A stretch of DNA of 21,868 bases. It comes from a virus. Numbering within the stretch: position 1 is the stretch's first letter; each line of letters opens with the position of its first letter. Below are positions 14,168 to 21,868 of this stretch, one piece after another. The notes under the pieces were generated by a model. That model was given only the letters and a program-made list of their open reading frames with translations, searched no databases and was not told where the DNA came from. A program made the translations under genes and the position numbers. The stretch covers positions 1 to 21,868 of IMG/VR virus record IMGVR_UViG_3300045999_007641, one strand, 5' to 3'.

Positions 14168-17100
14168 ATGGCAGATTTTAATGCAGAACCATACTGGGAC
14201 GATTTTGAAGCAACGAACGGTGCGTTTGAGCAGAATTACATGCGAATTCTCTTTCGCCCTGGATACGCTGTTCAGGCAAGAGAACTCACGCAGATCCAGT
14301 CGATCCTTCAAAATCAGATCAGACAATTCGGCGATCACATTTTTAAAGATGGATCTCCAGTTATCGGTGGGCATCTAACTCTTGACACTGGAATCAGTTA
14401 TGTTAAACTTGAGCAACAGTTTAACGGTATCGACATCGACCTTGAAGATTTTATCGGTCTAACGGTTTTTAATTCAGGAAGTCCAAAAACTCGTGCAAAG
14501 GTAATTCAGACTTTCTCATCAACAACTGATCGCACTCTTCTTGTAAGATATTTGAGAGGCAGTGCCTTCACAAATACGCAAACAATCTCAACAGCAGGTG
14601 GTTCATCTGCTAATACAGTTTCTGCAAATGCGACTGGAACAGGATCTGTAGTTTCTATCAACGAAGGAATATTCTATGTTGATGGATACTTTGTTCGCGT
14701 TGCTCCACAAACGATTGTTCTTGATCCATATTCTAGCGCACCAACTTATCGTATTGGTCTTCAGATTAATGATGAGATCATCACAGAATCAATCGATAAC
14801 GCATTGCTCGATCCAGCACAAGAATCATTCAACTATCAGGCTCCTGGAGCGCACAGATACCAATTTAGTCTCGATCTAACAAAAAGAACGATCGACTCAA
14901 TCGATGATCGTCGTTTCTTCGAATTGCTTCGTGTTGAAAATGGCGTAATCACCAAACAAGTAAGTTATCCAATTTACTCAGAGCTCGAAAAGACTCTAGC
15001 TCGCCGTACATTTGACGAATCTGGCAACTACGTTGTAAGACCTTTCCGCGTAAATCTGTCTGCAAACACTCCAATTGGGGCAGCAGAAAATACATCAACA
15101 TTTATTGTTAATGTTGAGCCAGGAAAGGGTTATGTTCGAGGATTTGAATACGAAACCATCGGCACGGTTAAGTTGCCTTCACCAAGAGCAAGAACAACAA
15201 GATCGAGCAAAGACTACGACTTGAGTGTATTCTATGGAAATAGAATTCAATTGAATAACGTTTTTGGTAGCGCAAATGGTGTTGTATTTGCTGGTGGATT
15301 GGAAAGAGTTGACATACACTGCGTTGCAAATAACGGAGTTGTGTTAAACGGAAATACCGCTAACTATTACGCAACCAGAATCGGTACTGCGAGAATCAGA
15401 AATTTCGATCGTACTAGTGCTGCAACAACATACTTCACGTATCTAACTGAAGTTGATTTCCAACCTATCACAACAGTTACGATTGCAAACGCAGAAAATA
15501 CAAAGTCAGTAAACCTAGCATCGTATTTCTCGCCAGTTAACAATGCATACGTTAATGGCATCGTAACACTAGTGAATACATCTGGGGCAATTGGCAACTC
15601 AGCAAAAATTATTCACTATAATGGAACGACAAAAGTTGCTGTTGTTGATAAAGATTTTGCTACAACTGTTGTGTCAGGCGATCAAATCTCAATTTCGATG
15701 CCTCTTGGATCGGCAAATGCATTTATTGTGCCTAATCCAACAACCTTTGCAAGTGCAAATTTACAAGCAAATGTTGCACCAACAAGTAAGGATGCACTAG
15801 GTGCAGCATTCATTCAAGATGCTTCTTATGATAGCATGATCTTTAAACTCCCAAATGATTATATCAAATGGGATAGTGATGCGAGCGTTGATTTCTACAG
15901 AAGATATATCTTAAGAAACCAATCATTTGCATCAAACGGTGCAATTACGATTGGCTTGACTGGCAGCGAAACCTTTGATTTCGGAACTAATGGTCAATTA
16001 GTTTCTGATTCTGATATTTTGGAAAATATTATTGTTGTTCCAACGTCAGGCGCAAATAGTGGCACAATCAGAGATTTGACTGAAGGTGCAGCAAATGTTT
16101 ATCGCACATCAGATCAGTCCATCACAATCTATACTAATAGCGGTTCTGGTGCATCGTTCACTGGCGACATCTATCTAACAACTCAAATCACCAATGCAAA
16201 CGGTAATTATCGTCGCGTTAAGTCGCTTGTTGAATCAAACGCAGCATTGACAGTTCACGATACTCTTGCATCTGCTACCGCAGTCACAGGATTCTCTGAA
16301 GTTCTAATTAATGCATCAAACGGTATTGTGTGGTTTACAAGCGCAAACGTTGTGAACAAAATTCCAGATGTGAAGCAGTCTCTATTTTTGTCAGACGTCG
16401 TTAGAATCAATAAGGTTTATGACTCTGCAAATGTTTCGCATGCTCCAAACACCACAAACATGGTTGACATTACAGAGCGTTTTGCGTTTGATAGCGGTCA
16501 AAGAGACGGATATTATGATCATGGTTCCATTATTTTGCGTCCAGGTGCTCAACCACCTTCTGGACAAACAGTGGTTCTATTGGATTATTTCACGCACTCG
16601 GGCACTGGTTATCTATCAGCAAAATCATACGCCAACACATTGTATGAAACAGAGCAAATTCCAATCTATAAGAACTCAAAGGGTGATCTTGTAAATCTAC
16701 GAGATTCCATTGACATGCGACCACTCCGAGTTTCTGGATTGACAGTTGATCCATATTTCAAGACCAACGTAAACGCGAAGGTGAACGTTTCTTCTGGTGG
16801 TTACACAGTCACAGCGAATCTATCGTTAGCTGGTAATGTGCTTGCCCCACCAATTGTTACTGGCACTATGATCAAAGTCAATGGTCAAATGCGCACAGTC
16901 AATTCAGTTGTAAGTGCAACGCAAGTTACAGTGAGTGCACCATTCACGGCTGCAGCAACGAATACAGCCATTGAAGTCATAACTCCAAATCTTCAGTTGA
17001 CTGGTGGAATCATTCAGCGACCAACTGATTCAATGGAATTGGATTATGAATTCTATCTACCTAGAATTGATAAACTCGTTGTCACTAAAGATAAAGAATT

Positions 17101-18106
17101 CAAAATTCTACAAGGAATTCCTTCTCTAACTCCACAAGAACCATTCGAAGATACAAATTCAATGGCGATCTATACATTGTATATTCCGCCATACACTGCT
17201 TCTATTCGTTCAATCGACTTGAGATATATCGAAAATCGTCGTTATACGATGAAAGATATTGCTCGCATCGATGATCGAGTGAAGGCAATCGAAGAATATG
17301 TCAAGCTGAAGGAATCAGAAAGCGACGTTATCAACGATCCACCAAAATCACCAGAAACTCCAACAATCAATAAGCCAATTTATGGTACCATTGTTGATGA
17401 GTTTAATGATATGACAATCGTTGATATGACAAATGATTTTGCATGCTCTATTGAGAATGGATTATTATCTTGCTTCCGCGACATTAAGAACTATGCATTG
17501 GCACCAAAAACACCATTCGCACCAAATGTCAGAGACAAGTTCATCACTCTACCATTTACAGAAACTTCAATGGTATCGCAAAATCTATATACAAATACGA
17601 AGAGCGAAGTTGTTCAAACTGCAATCATTGCTAAATTTGAAGGCTTTGCGACGTTGACTCCAGAAAGCGATTACTTCTATTCACTAGAACACCAGCCAGA
17701 AGTCTTGAACGGATTTGGAAGAACAGTTGATGTTCCTCAAAAGCCAAAAGAAGATGATACAGTCATAGACAGCACTTATGTACAACAAATTGGCGGTGGT
17801 GGATACTTCAAATCTGCAGACTATATTGTCAGCGGATCAAGCGAGCAAGTTCAGAATCAATACACGATCCCTGTTCCTGCATACAATAACCTACCAACAG
17901 ACTTTGAACCAATTTATACCCAACCACTGAACATCTATCAAGCTGGATTCAATCCATTTACTGCATTGAATCCAAACTGGACTGGTGACACAAACCCAGC
18001 ATTAATTGATAATGTCAATTATTTCGAAGGATGGAATTTAAATAATGGTTTGACTGCTGGTGGTGGGAAATTAGCCGACTTTGATATTATTAATATAGAT
18101 TTTTAA
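14168..18106 (+). CDS. Very large baseplate/tail structural protein (1312 aa), DUF4815-like
   Basis: The N-terminus (about 15-75) carries 'NYMRILFRPGYAVQARELTQ', 'IQSILQNQIRQFGDHIF' and 'KDGSPVIGG', which I recognise from memory as the DUF4815-type family of marine T4-like phages; no search was run. The middle is beta-rich, with one module C (about 456-511) and one module A (about 868-939). The C-terminal third has 'RYTMKDIARIDDRVKAIEEY' (about 1028-1047), a likely coiled coil for trimerisation, then an Asn/Pro/Gly-rich end. Its place after gp8 is where T4 has gp9 and gp10, so it is probably a peripheral wedge or fibre-attachment protein (inferred). AGGT at 14157-14160 is a good binding site, eight bases before the ATG. 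Confidence 0.8.
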   Translation: MADFNAEPYWDDFEATNGAFEQNYMRILFRPGYAVQARELTQIQSILQNQIRQFGDHIFKDGSPVIGGHLTLDTGISYVKLEQQFNGIDIDLEDFIGLTVFNSGSPKTRAKVIQTFSSTTDRTLLVRYLRGSAFTNTQTISTAGGSSANTVSANATGTGSVVSINEGIFYVDGYFVRVAPQTIVLDPYSSAPTYRIGLQINDEIITESIDNALLDPAQESFNYQAPGAHRYQFSLDLTKRTIDSIDDRRFFELLRVENGVITKQVSYPIYSELEKTLARRTFDESGNYVVRPFRVNLSANTPIGAAENTSTFIVNVEPGKGYVRGFEYETIGTVKLPSPRARTTRSSKDYDLSVFYGNRIQLNNVFGSANGVVFAGGLERVDIHCVANNGVVLNGNTANYYATRIGTARIRNFDRTSAATTYFTYLTEVDFQPITTVTIANAENTKSVNLASYFSPVNNAYVNGIVTLVNTSGAIGNSAKIIHYNGTTKVAVVDKDFATTVVSGDQISISMPLGSANAFIVPNPTTFASANLQANVAPTSKDALGAAFIQDASYDSMIFKLPNDYIKWDSDASVDFYRRYILRNQSFASNGAITIGLTGSETFDFGTNGQLVSDSDILENIIVVPTSGANSGTIRDLTEGAANVYRTSDQSITIYTNSGSGASFTGDIYLTTQITNANGNYRRVKSLVESNAALTVHDTLASATAVTGFSEVLINASNGIVWFTSANVVNKIPDVKQSLFLSDVVRINKVYDSANVSHAPNTTNMVDITERFAFDSGQRDGYYDHGSIILRPGAQPPSGQTVVLLDYFTHSGTGYLSAKSYANTLYETEQIPIYKNSKGDLVNLRDSIDMRPLRVSGLTVDPYFKTNVNAKVNVSSGGYTVTANLSLAGNVLAPPIVTGTMIKVNGQMRTVNSVVSATQVTVSAPFTAAATNTAIEVITPNLQLTGGIIQRPTDSMELDYEFYLPRIDKLVVTKDKEFKILQGIPSLTPQEPFEDTNSMAIYTLYIPPYTASIRSIDLRYIENRRYTMKDIARIDDRVKAIEEYVKLKESESDVINDPPKSPETPTINKPIYGTIVDEFNDMTIVDMTNDFACSIENGLLSCFRDIKNYALAPKTPFAPNVRDKFITLPFTETSMVSQNLYTNTKSEVVQTAIIAKFEGFATLTPESDYFYSLEHQPEVLNGFGRTVDVPQKPKEDDTVIDSTYVQQIGGGGYFKSADYIVSGSSEQVQNQYTIPVPAYNNLPTDFEPIYTQPLNIYQAGFNPFTALNPNWTGDTNPALIDNVNYFEGWNLNNGLTAGGGKLADFDIINIDF
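15534..15700 (+). repeat. Module C copy in the 1312-aa protein
   Basis: The product 'NAYVNGIVTLVNTSGAIGNS' then 'AKIIHYNGTTKVAVVDKDF' parallels 'NSYVLQIVGGTGAGASPNRA' then 'TITDYDGTTKIATLSVALG' in the gp7 counterpart, with the same spacing to the Y-(D/N)-G-T-T-K core. Confidence 0.55.
16771..16983 (+). repeat. Module A copy in the 1312-aa protein
   Basis: The product 'GTMIKVNGQMRTVNSVVSAT' then 'QVTVSAPFTAAATNTAIEVI' repeats the order seen in gp8 and in the gp7 counterpart: 'G-x-x-I' strand, R/K-x-V strand, short strand, then 'PF' and an Ala/Asn/Thr turn. Confidence 0.6.
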
Positions 18107-18121
18107 ATTAGGTAAGAAAAT

Positions 18122-21010
18122 ATGGGAAATCCTGTACACTTGTTACAACGCCGCATTGGAGCAACAGAAGCTGAATTACCTCGATTTATTGATCGAGATG
18201 ATCCAGTACAAGTCGGCATAACGACTGGACTTGCTCCGTTCATTCGCGAAAACGATGTTAACTTTAGCGTCACAAATTTAAAACCAGGTAATGACGCAAA
18301 TATTTTCTTCGACGAAGTTCTTGTAAATAATTTTTCTCAAAGAGCATCGTATGTCAACGTAACATCAAGTTCTGCGTTTTCTTCTTTAAGAATTAATGAA
18401 GGATTGTATGGATCTACCTCAAAAGCATATGCTGAAGTCTTGGGTACATCATTAACATCAACTGATAACATCGTCTATGTTAATGATAACTTTTTGAGTA
18501 TTCGAGTTCAAAAAGGAACTAGTTCTGCAGATCTAACTGTGAATGATTATAATGCTGGTGATTTAATTTACCAAACTGTAGATAATCTTATTTTTAATTT
18601 TGACATATACACAGGAGCTCAACAACCAATTTATACTTTCTTGGCGAAAGTGAAAAATTGGCAATTGATTGATGCATCAAATGGCGTTCTTGTTGTTGAT
18701 CCAATTCTAGGAACTTGCAATACTGCGTTAACAAATGCGGCGTCAAATCGTATTTGGAATCTAACAAATGGATATATTACTCTTAAGGATGCAGCATACA
18801 TCCATGGTAATAATCGTTTCTCAGCTGGCGAAACTGTAACAACTTCTTCGTCTCAATCGTTAACGATTGCTGCTGCAAATTCTTACGTTGGATTATCTGG
18901 CGTTGTTGTTGGAGCAAATACTGCCAACAGCCCAATTCGTTCTATTGTAATTGCAACAAACAATATTTCTCGTGATGGATTGTCAACGCTCGTTGGAAAC
19001 AGCATTACAATCGTTTCTGGAACCAACATGGGTTTCAAAGCAAACGTTGTTGGAACAGTCGCAAATAATGCTGCTGGCGGCACAGAAGCAATTCTTGATG
19101 CAACACTACCAGCCCATTGCACATCAAATACTGTATACTCAGTGGGATCACATAAAGTCAATGATGTTGGTGGATTGTACGGCATTTTCCATATTCCATC
19201 TGAGAATAATCTAAGATGGTTGACTGGCGAGCGTGTATTTACAATCACAGATACCGCAACGCACAATAATAATTCTTATAAGATGAGAGCAATTGCAAAG
19301 TATACTGCTCTCGGTAAGACAAATACCGTGGAGAATGCTCGTAACTTTGTGTTGCGCGAACAATCTCCAAGCACTGCACGTGCACCAGAAACGATTACGC
19401 AAACCACAACAAAGGTTGATGATCGTAAGTTTATGGCACAAACCTTCTTCACACCACGTTCCAATCAAGTCGTGAATGGTGAGGTTAAGAATGCGTTTGG
19501 CGTGTATATCACTTCTGTTGATTTGTTCTTTAAAACAAAACCAACAAATGCTGAAGAATTGCTGCCATTCACAGTTGCAATTTCTCCTGTTGTAAATGGA
19601 CTACCAGCAAATGAAATCATTGCTTCTAAAACACTAGAACCTGCGTCGATCAATACATCGTCCTCTCCAACTTCTTCTAATACAAGCACACTAACAAGAT
19701 TCACATTTACTGATCCTGTTTACTTGCTTCCAGAAACAGAGTATGCAATTAAGTTGATCACTGAATCTGGCGACTATCAAGTTTGGACTGCAACGTTGGG
19801 TGAAGAGTATACGGATTCTTCAGGAAATCTTCGTAGAATTTCAGAACAGCCATATATTGGAAATTTCTTCAAGGCGCAAAATGCATCTAACTGGAATCCA
19901 ATTCTAAATCAAGATTTGATGTTCCAGATCAACAGAGCAGCATTTAGCAGCTCAAATACTGTTTTCTTCGAATTGAATCCAAAGACAACAGGAACAGCAG
20001 TTGATTTCTCAACAAACTCTGTGTTTGATATGATCAAGGTATCGTCAACAGAGCAGCAATTCTCTCCAACTTCTATAACATATGAAGTCAAGACTTTGCT
20101 CACAGATGGAACTGCAACTGACTACATTCGCTTGAATAATAATGAAATCTATAACTTCGGTAAAGATCTCAATATTTCTAGCGCAACTTCTCGTCGCCGC
20201 CGATTAATTAAAGCAGGCAACACAGCCTCAATTAACGTCAAGGTGACGATGACAACTTCTGATGATCGTATTTCTCCAATATTGAACTACGAAAGATTGA
20301 ATTTGTTTACTCTACAAAACATTATCAATAATGCTGGTATTGCAAACAATCTAATCTCTGTCACAAGTCCAGGCGCACATAGTAACGCTGCAAATATTGC
20401 AGTTACAATCAGTGCTCCAGATGTTGGAACAAACAGAGCCACTGCAAATGTAACTGCAGCTCTACTATCTTCTGGTAAAGTTGTGGGCATTAATATCATC
20501 AATCCAGGATCAGGATACTTTACAACACCAACAATCACAATCGCAGAAGCTGGTGCATCGTCAAATGCAACTGCAGTGATCAGTGGTGAAACTGATTCTA
20601 CTGGCGGAAACATTTTAGCGAAATATCAAACTAAGATTGTTACTCTTGAAGATGGATTTGATTCAGGAGATTTGATTGTTCGTCTCGATGCAATCAAACC
20701 AAGCGGAACAGATGTTCAAGTCTATTTCAAAGTCCTATCTGCTCTTGATTCTGATCCATTCATTACCAAGAAATGGCAGCTTATGACAAAATCTCGCGAT
20801 AACATTTCTGCAGATTTGACAAAGCGCGTTCCACTTGAATATCGTCATTCTCTCACAAAGGGTAAGATCGAATATTTCGATGGATCAAAGACAATGCCAC
20901 TAGGTGGAACATTCAAGCAATTTGCAGTTAAGATACGTTTAACTTCTGAAGATCCAACGGTTGTTCCTAGCGTAGAATCGCTCCGCGTGATTGCTGTTCC
21001 TGGTGGCTAA
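18122..21010 (+). CDS. Large virion protein (962 aa), probable peripheral baseplate or fibre-attachment protein
   Basis: The exact family is not certain. The N-terminus contains 'FSVTNLKPGNDANIFFDEVL', like a 'LKP…FFD' element I remember from marine phage structural proteins. About residues 452-605 form a beta domain with 'AFGVYITSVDLFFKTKPTN', 'TFTDPVYLLPETEYAIKLIT' and 'QPYIGNFFKAQNASNWNPI', which looks like a carbohydrate-binding or jelly-roll-like fold; that is a guess. A GSGY module follows at about 744-822, then a C-terminal domain around 'FITKKWQLMTKSRDNISADL'. A distant module C lies at about 280-342. AGGT at 18110-18113 sits nine bases before the ATG. It lies between the 1312-residue gene and a fibre gene, so it may join wedges to fibres. 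Confidence 0.7.
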   Translation: MGNPVHLLQRRIGATEAELPRFIDRDDPVQVGITTGLAPFIRENDVNFSVTNLKPGNDANIFFDEVLVNNFSQRASYVNVTSSSAFSSLRINEGLYGSTSKAYAEVLGTSLTSTDNIVYVNDNFLSIRVQKGTSSADLTVNDYNAGDLIYQTVDNLIFNFDIYTGAQQPIYTFLAKVKNWQLIDASNGVLVVDPILGTCNTALTNAASNRIWNLTNGYITLKDAAYIHGNNRFSAGETVTTSSSQSLTIAAANSYVGLSGVVVGANTANSPIRSIVIATNNISRDGLSTLVGNSITIVSGTNMGFKANVVGTVANNAAGGTEAILDATLPAHCTSNTVYSVGSHKVNDVGGLYGIFHIPSENNLRWLTGERVFTITDTATHNNNSYKMRAIAKYTALGKTNTVENARNFVLREQSPSTARAPETITQTTTKVDDRKFMAQTFFTPRSNQVVNGEVKNAFGVYITSVDLFFKTKPTNAEELLPFTVAISPVVNGLPANEIIASKTLEPASINTSSSPTSSNTSTLTRFTFTDPVYLLPETEYAIKLITESGDYQVWTATLGEEYTDSSGNLRRISEQPYIGNFFKAQNASNWNPILNQDLMFQINRAAFSSSNTVFFELNPKTTGTAVDFSTNSVFDMIKVSSTEQQFSPTSITYEVKTLLTDGTATDYIRLNNNEIYNFGKDLNISSATSRRRRLIKAGNTASINVKVTMTTSDDRISPILNYERLNLFTLQNIINNAGIANNLISVTSPGAHSNAANIAVTISAPDVGTNRATANVTAALLSSGKVVGINIINPGSGYFTTPTITIAEAGASSNATAVISGETDSTGGNILAKYQTKIVTLEDGFDSGDLIVRLDAIKPSGTDVQVYFKVLSALDSDPFITKKWQLMTKSRDNISADLTKRVPLEYRHSLTKGKIEYFDGSKTMPLGGTFKQFAVKIRLTSEDPTVVPSVESLRVIAVPGG
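18961..19149 (+). repeat. Distant module C copy in the 962-aa protein
   Basis: The product 'LVGNSITIVSGTNMGFKANV' followed by an Asn/Ala/Gly stretch and 'TSNTVYSVG' follows the module C order (strand, 'SGT.xG', strand, 'P/A…S.Y.V') but lacks the Y-(D/N)-G-T-T-K core. The relationship is tentative. Confidence 0.35.
20351..20589 (+). repeat. Module B (GSGY) in the 962-aa protein
   Basis: The product ends in the clearest GSGY half-repeat of the window, 'KVVGINIINPGSGYFTTPTI' followed by 'TIAEAGASSNATAV'. The first half ('LISVTSPGAHSNAANIAVTI') is more diverged. Confidence 0.6.
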
Positions 21011-21013
21011 TAT

Positions 21014-21229
21014 ATGAAGTATGATATAAAGGGTACAAAATATACTCGTGATTTGCAAAATATGGCTGTTCTTTGTAAAGATAAAACTGAAAAGATGAGA
21101 TATGAAGAAGAAATTAGGAAGCATAAAGAAAATCAGAACCGAGACACAGAAATAAATAACCTTAAGAACGAAATGGCTGAAATTAAATCATTATTACAAA
21201 TCTTGGTGAACCGAGGACAAAATGGCTAA
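21014..21229 (+). CDS. Small coiled-coil protein (71 aa)
   Basis: I do not recognise a family. The protein is rich in Lys and Glu, and its second half ('EINNLKNEMAEIKSLLQILV') has the hydrophobic heptad spacing of a coiled coil. GGTGG at 21002-21006 is seven bases before the ATG. Its last eight bases overlap the fibre gene start (ATGGCTAA), the same arrangement as gp53 with the hub gene, so the two are probably translated together. A helper, linker or trimerisation partner of the fibre is possible but unproven. Confidence 0.7.
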   Translation: MKYDIKGTKYTRDLQNMAVLCKDKTEKMRYEEEIRKHKENQNRDTEINNLKNEMAEIKSLLQILVNRGQNG

Positions 21230-21868
21230 CGCAAATATTTCACTTGTTACTGTAACAAATACATTCGACGAATGGCGCGTAGCCAGTAATGATCTCATTT
21301 CAGATCGTAATATTCTACGAAATGCTCACTATGTAAAAGACAACAGCGACTTCACTGTTGCGAATGGTGCAGTCACAATCACTCGATCAACTGGCGGTGT
21401 TGTGCTTACGCTACCAGGAACAGGTAGTGCTCTTATCGGTGGAACAACGACTACAACTGATCTTATTGTCACAGATGATGCTTCTGTTGCAAATCAATTG
21501 ACTGTAAATCCTGGTAACACTGTTTTATTTGGTAACTTGTCTGTCAGCAAAAATACCACGATGGCTCAAAATGCCAACGTAACAGGAACAGTAAATCTAT
21601 TAAACACACTAGAAGTTACTGGCAATACAAGACTTTATTCTAATCTTGCTGTTTCTAAGAACGCTACAATTTCTTTAAATGCTGCAGTGCTCGGCACTCT
21701 AGCAGTTTCTGGAAACACAACCTTATCTCAAAATCTTTCTGTTGGCGCAAATGCAGTATTTTCACAAAATGCTAACGTTTCTGGCACAGTCAATCTAGCA
21801 AGTTTGTTAGATGTTGGTGGAAACACAAATCTATATTCTAATCTCGCAGTTTCTAGAAATGTTACAAT
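21222..21868 (+). CDS. Tail-fibre-like protein with tandem repeats (3' partial)
   Basis: The frame is open from ATG 21222 to the window end (215 codons seen). GAGG at 21213-21216 is five bases before the start. The N-terminus 'MANANISLVTVTNTFDEWRV' then 'ASNDLISDRNILRNAHYV' resembles fibre or baseplate attachment ends of marine T4-like phages (TFDEWR…N). After a Gly/Thr-rich stretch, from about residue 105, come beta repeats built on 'NLxVSxNxTxxxNA', 'VxGTxxL' and 'LxVxGNT'. Such repeats form trimeric fibrous shafts. The receptor-binding end lies outside the window. The assignment as a fibre is firm as a class; which fibre it is cannot be told. Confidence 0.82.
   Translation, partial: MANANISLVTVTNTFDEWRVASNDLISDRNILRNAHYVKDNSDFTVANGAVTITRSTGGVVLTLPGTGSALIGGTTTTTDLIVTDDASVANQLTVNPGNTVLFGNLSVSKNTTMAQNANVTGTVNLLNTLEVTGNTRLYSNLAVSKNATISLNAAVLGTLAVSGNTTLSQNLSVGANAVFSQNANVSGTVNLASLLDVGGNTNLYSNLAVSRNVT
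21534..21868 (+). repeat. 66-residue (198-bp) higher-order repeat in the fibre gene
   Basis: 'NLxV' units begin at 21534, 21642, 21732 and 21840, so spacing alternates 36 and 30 residues, giving an exact 198-base period (21534 to 21732; 21642 to 21840). Unit 1 'NANVTGTVNLLNTLEVTGNT' matches unit 3 'NANVSGTVNLASLLDVGGNT', and unit 2 'NLAVSKNAT' matches unit 4 'NLAVSRNVT'. The array continues past the window end. Confidence 0.8.

Noticed and set aside
18883-19266. 127-codon ORF on the minus strand
   Set aside because: It lies wholly within the 962-residue gene, has no binding site or family resemblance, and reads as a shadow of Asn/Val/Thr-rich coding sequence.
20287-20613. 108-codon minus-strand ORF opposite the GSGY module
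   Set aside because: It is the antisense of a repeat-like region and shows no features of its own.
21151-21158. AATAAATA as a late promoter for the fibre gene
   Set aside because: A 7/8 match in an AT-rich Glu-Ile-Asn-Asn coding stretch; similar matches (12160 CATAAATA, 13247 TATAAATG) occur inside genes by chance.
21481-21868. CRISPR-like or intergenic DNA repeat array
   Set aside because: The periodicity follows codons and is a protein repeat in an open fibre gene; there are no identical direct repeats with unique spacers.

Overview
The window is a stretch of the late structural region of a T4-like myovirus (contractile tail). It encodes the tail baseplate almost from hub to fibres. All supported genes lie on the + strand, with 1-nt (TGATG/TAATG) or 8-nt overlaps, or gaps of 3-90 nt, so they look like one late transcription block. 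The DNA is AT-rich. The gene style (large Asn/Thr/Ser-rich proteins, 'GGSGY' repeats, a TFDEW fibre N-terminus) resembles the marine T4-like phages of cyanobacteria, Pelagibacter and similar hosts. The host cannot be told from this window. No tRNA, integrase, mobile element or CRISPR array was seen, and no gap exceeds about 90 bases.

Layout. Positions 1-4298 hold the hub and upper baseplate: a 5'-truncated tail-tube/baseplate cap protein (gp48/gp54 type), wedge protein gp53, a gp27-like hub ring protein, and a gp5-like spike that keeps the OB fold and beta-helix but has no recognisable lysozyme domain. Positions 4300-6567 hold an unexplained segment: a 61-codon ORF, then a protein of about 675 residues with no normal start codon, a hydrophobic N-terminus and an acidic Pro/Gly-rich tail. 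Positions 6592-14152 are the wedge: gp25, gp6, a large protein in the place of gp7, and gp8 enlarged by two inserted domains. Positions 14168-21010 encode two very large peripheral baseplate or fibre-attachment proteins (1312 and 962 residues). Positions 21014-21868 hold a 71-residue coiled-coil protein and the start of a repetitive tail-fibre gene that runs off the window.

How the genes fit together (inferred from T4). gp27-like and gp5-like proteins form the central hub and spike, capped by the gp48/54-type protein that starts the tail tube. gp25, gp53, gp6, the gp7 counterpart and gp8 form the wedges around it. The 1312- and 962-residue proteins and the fibre probably form the periphery that contacts the host.

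Most interesting points: three small beta-rich modules recur across otherwise unrelated baseplate proteins and have been inserted into gp8; the start of the 675-residue gene needs either a non-AUG codon, a +1 recoding event or a sequence correction; and the spike lacks a lysozyme domain.
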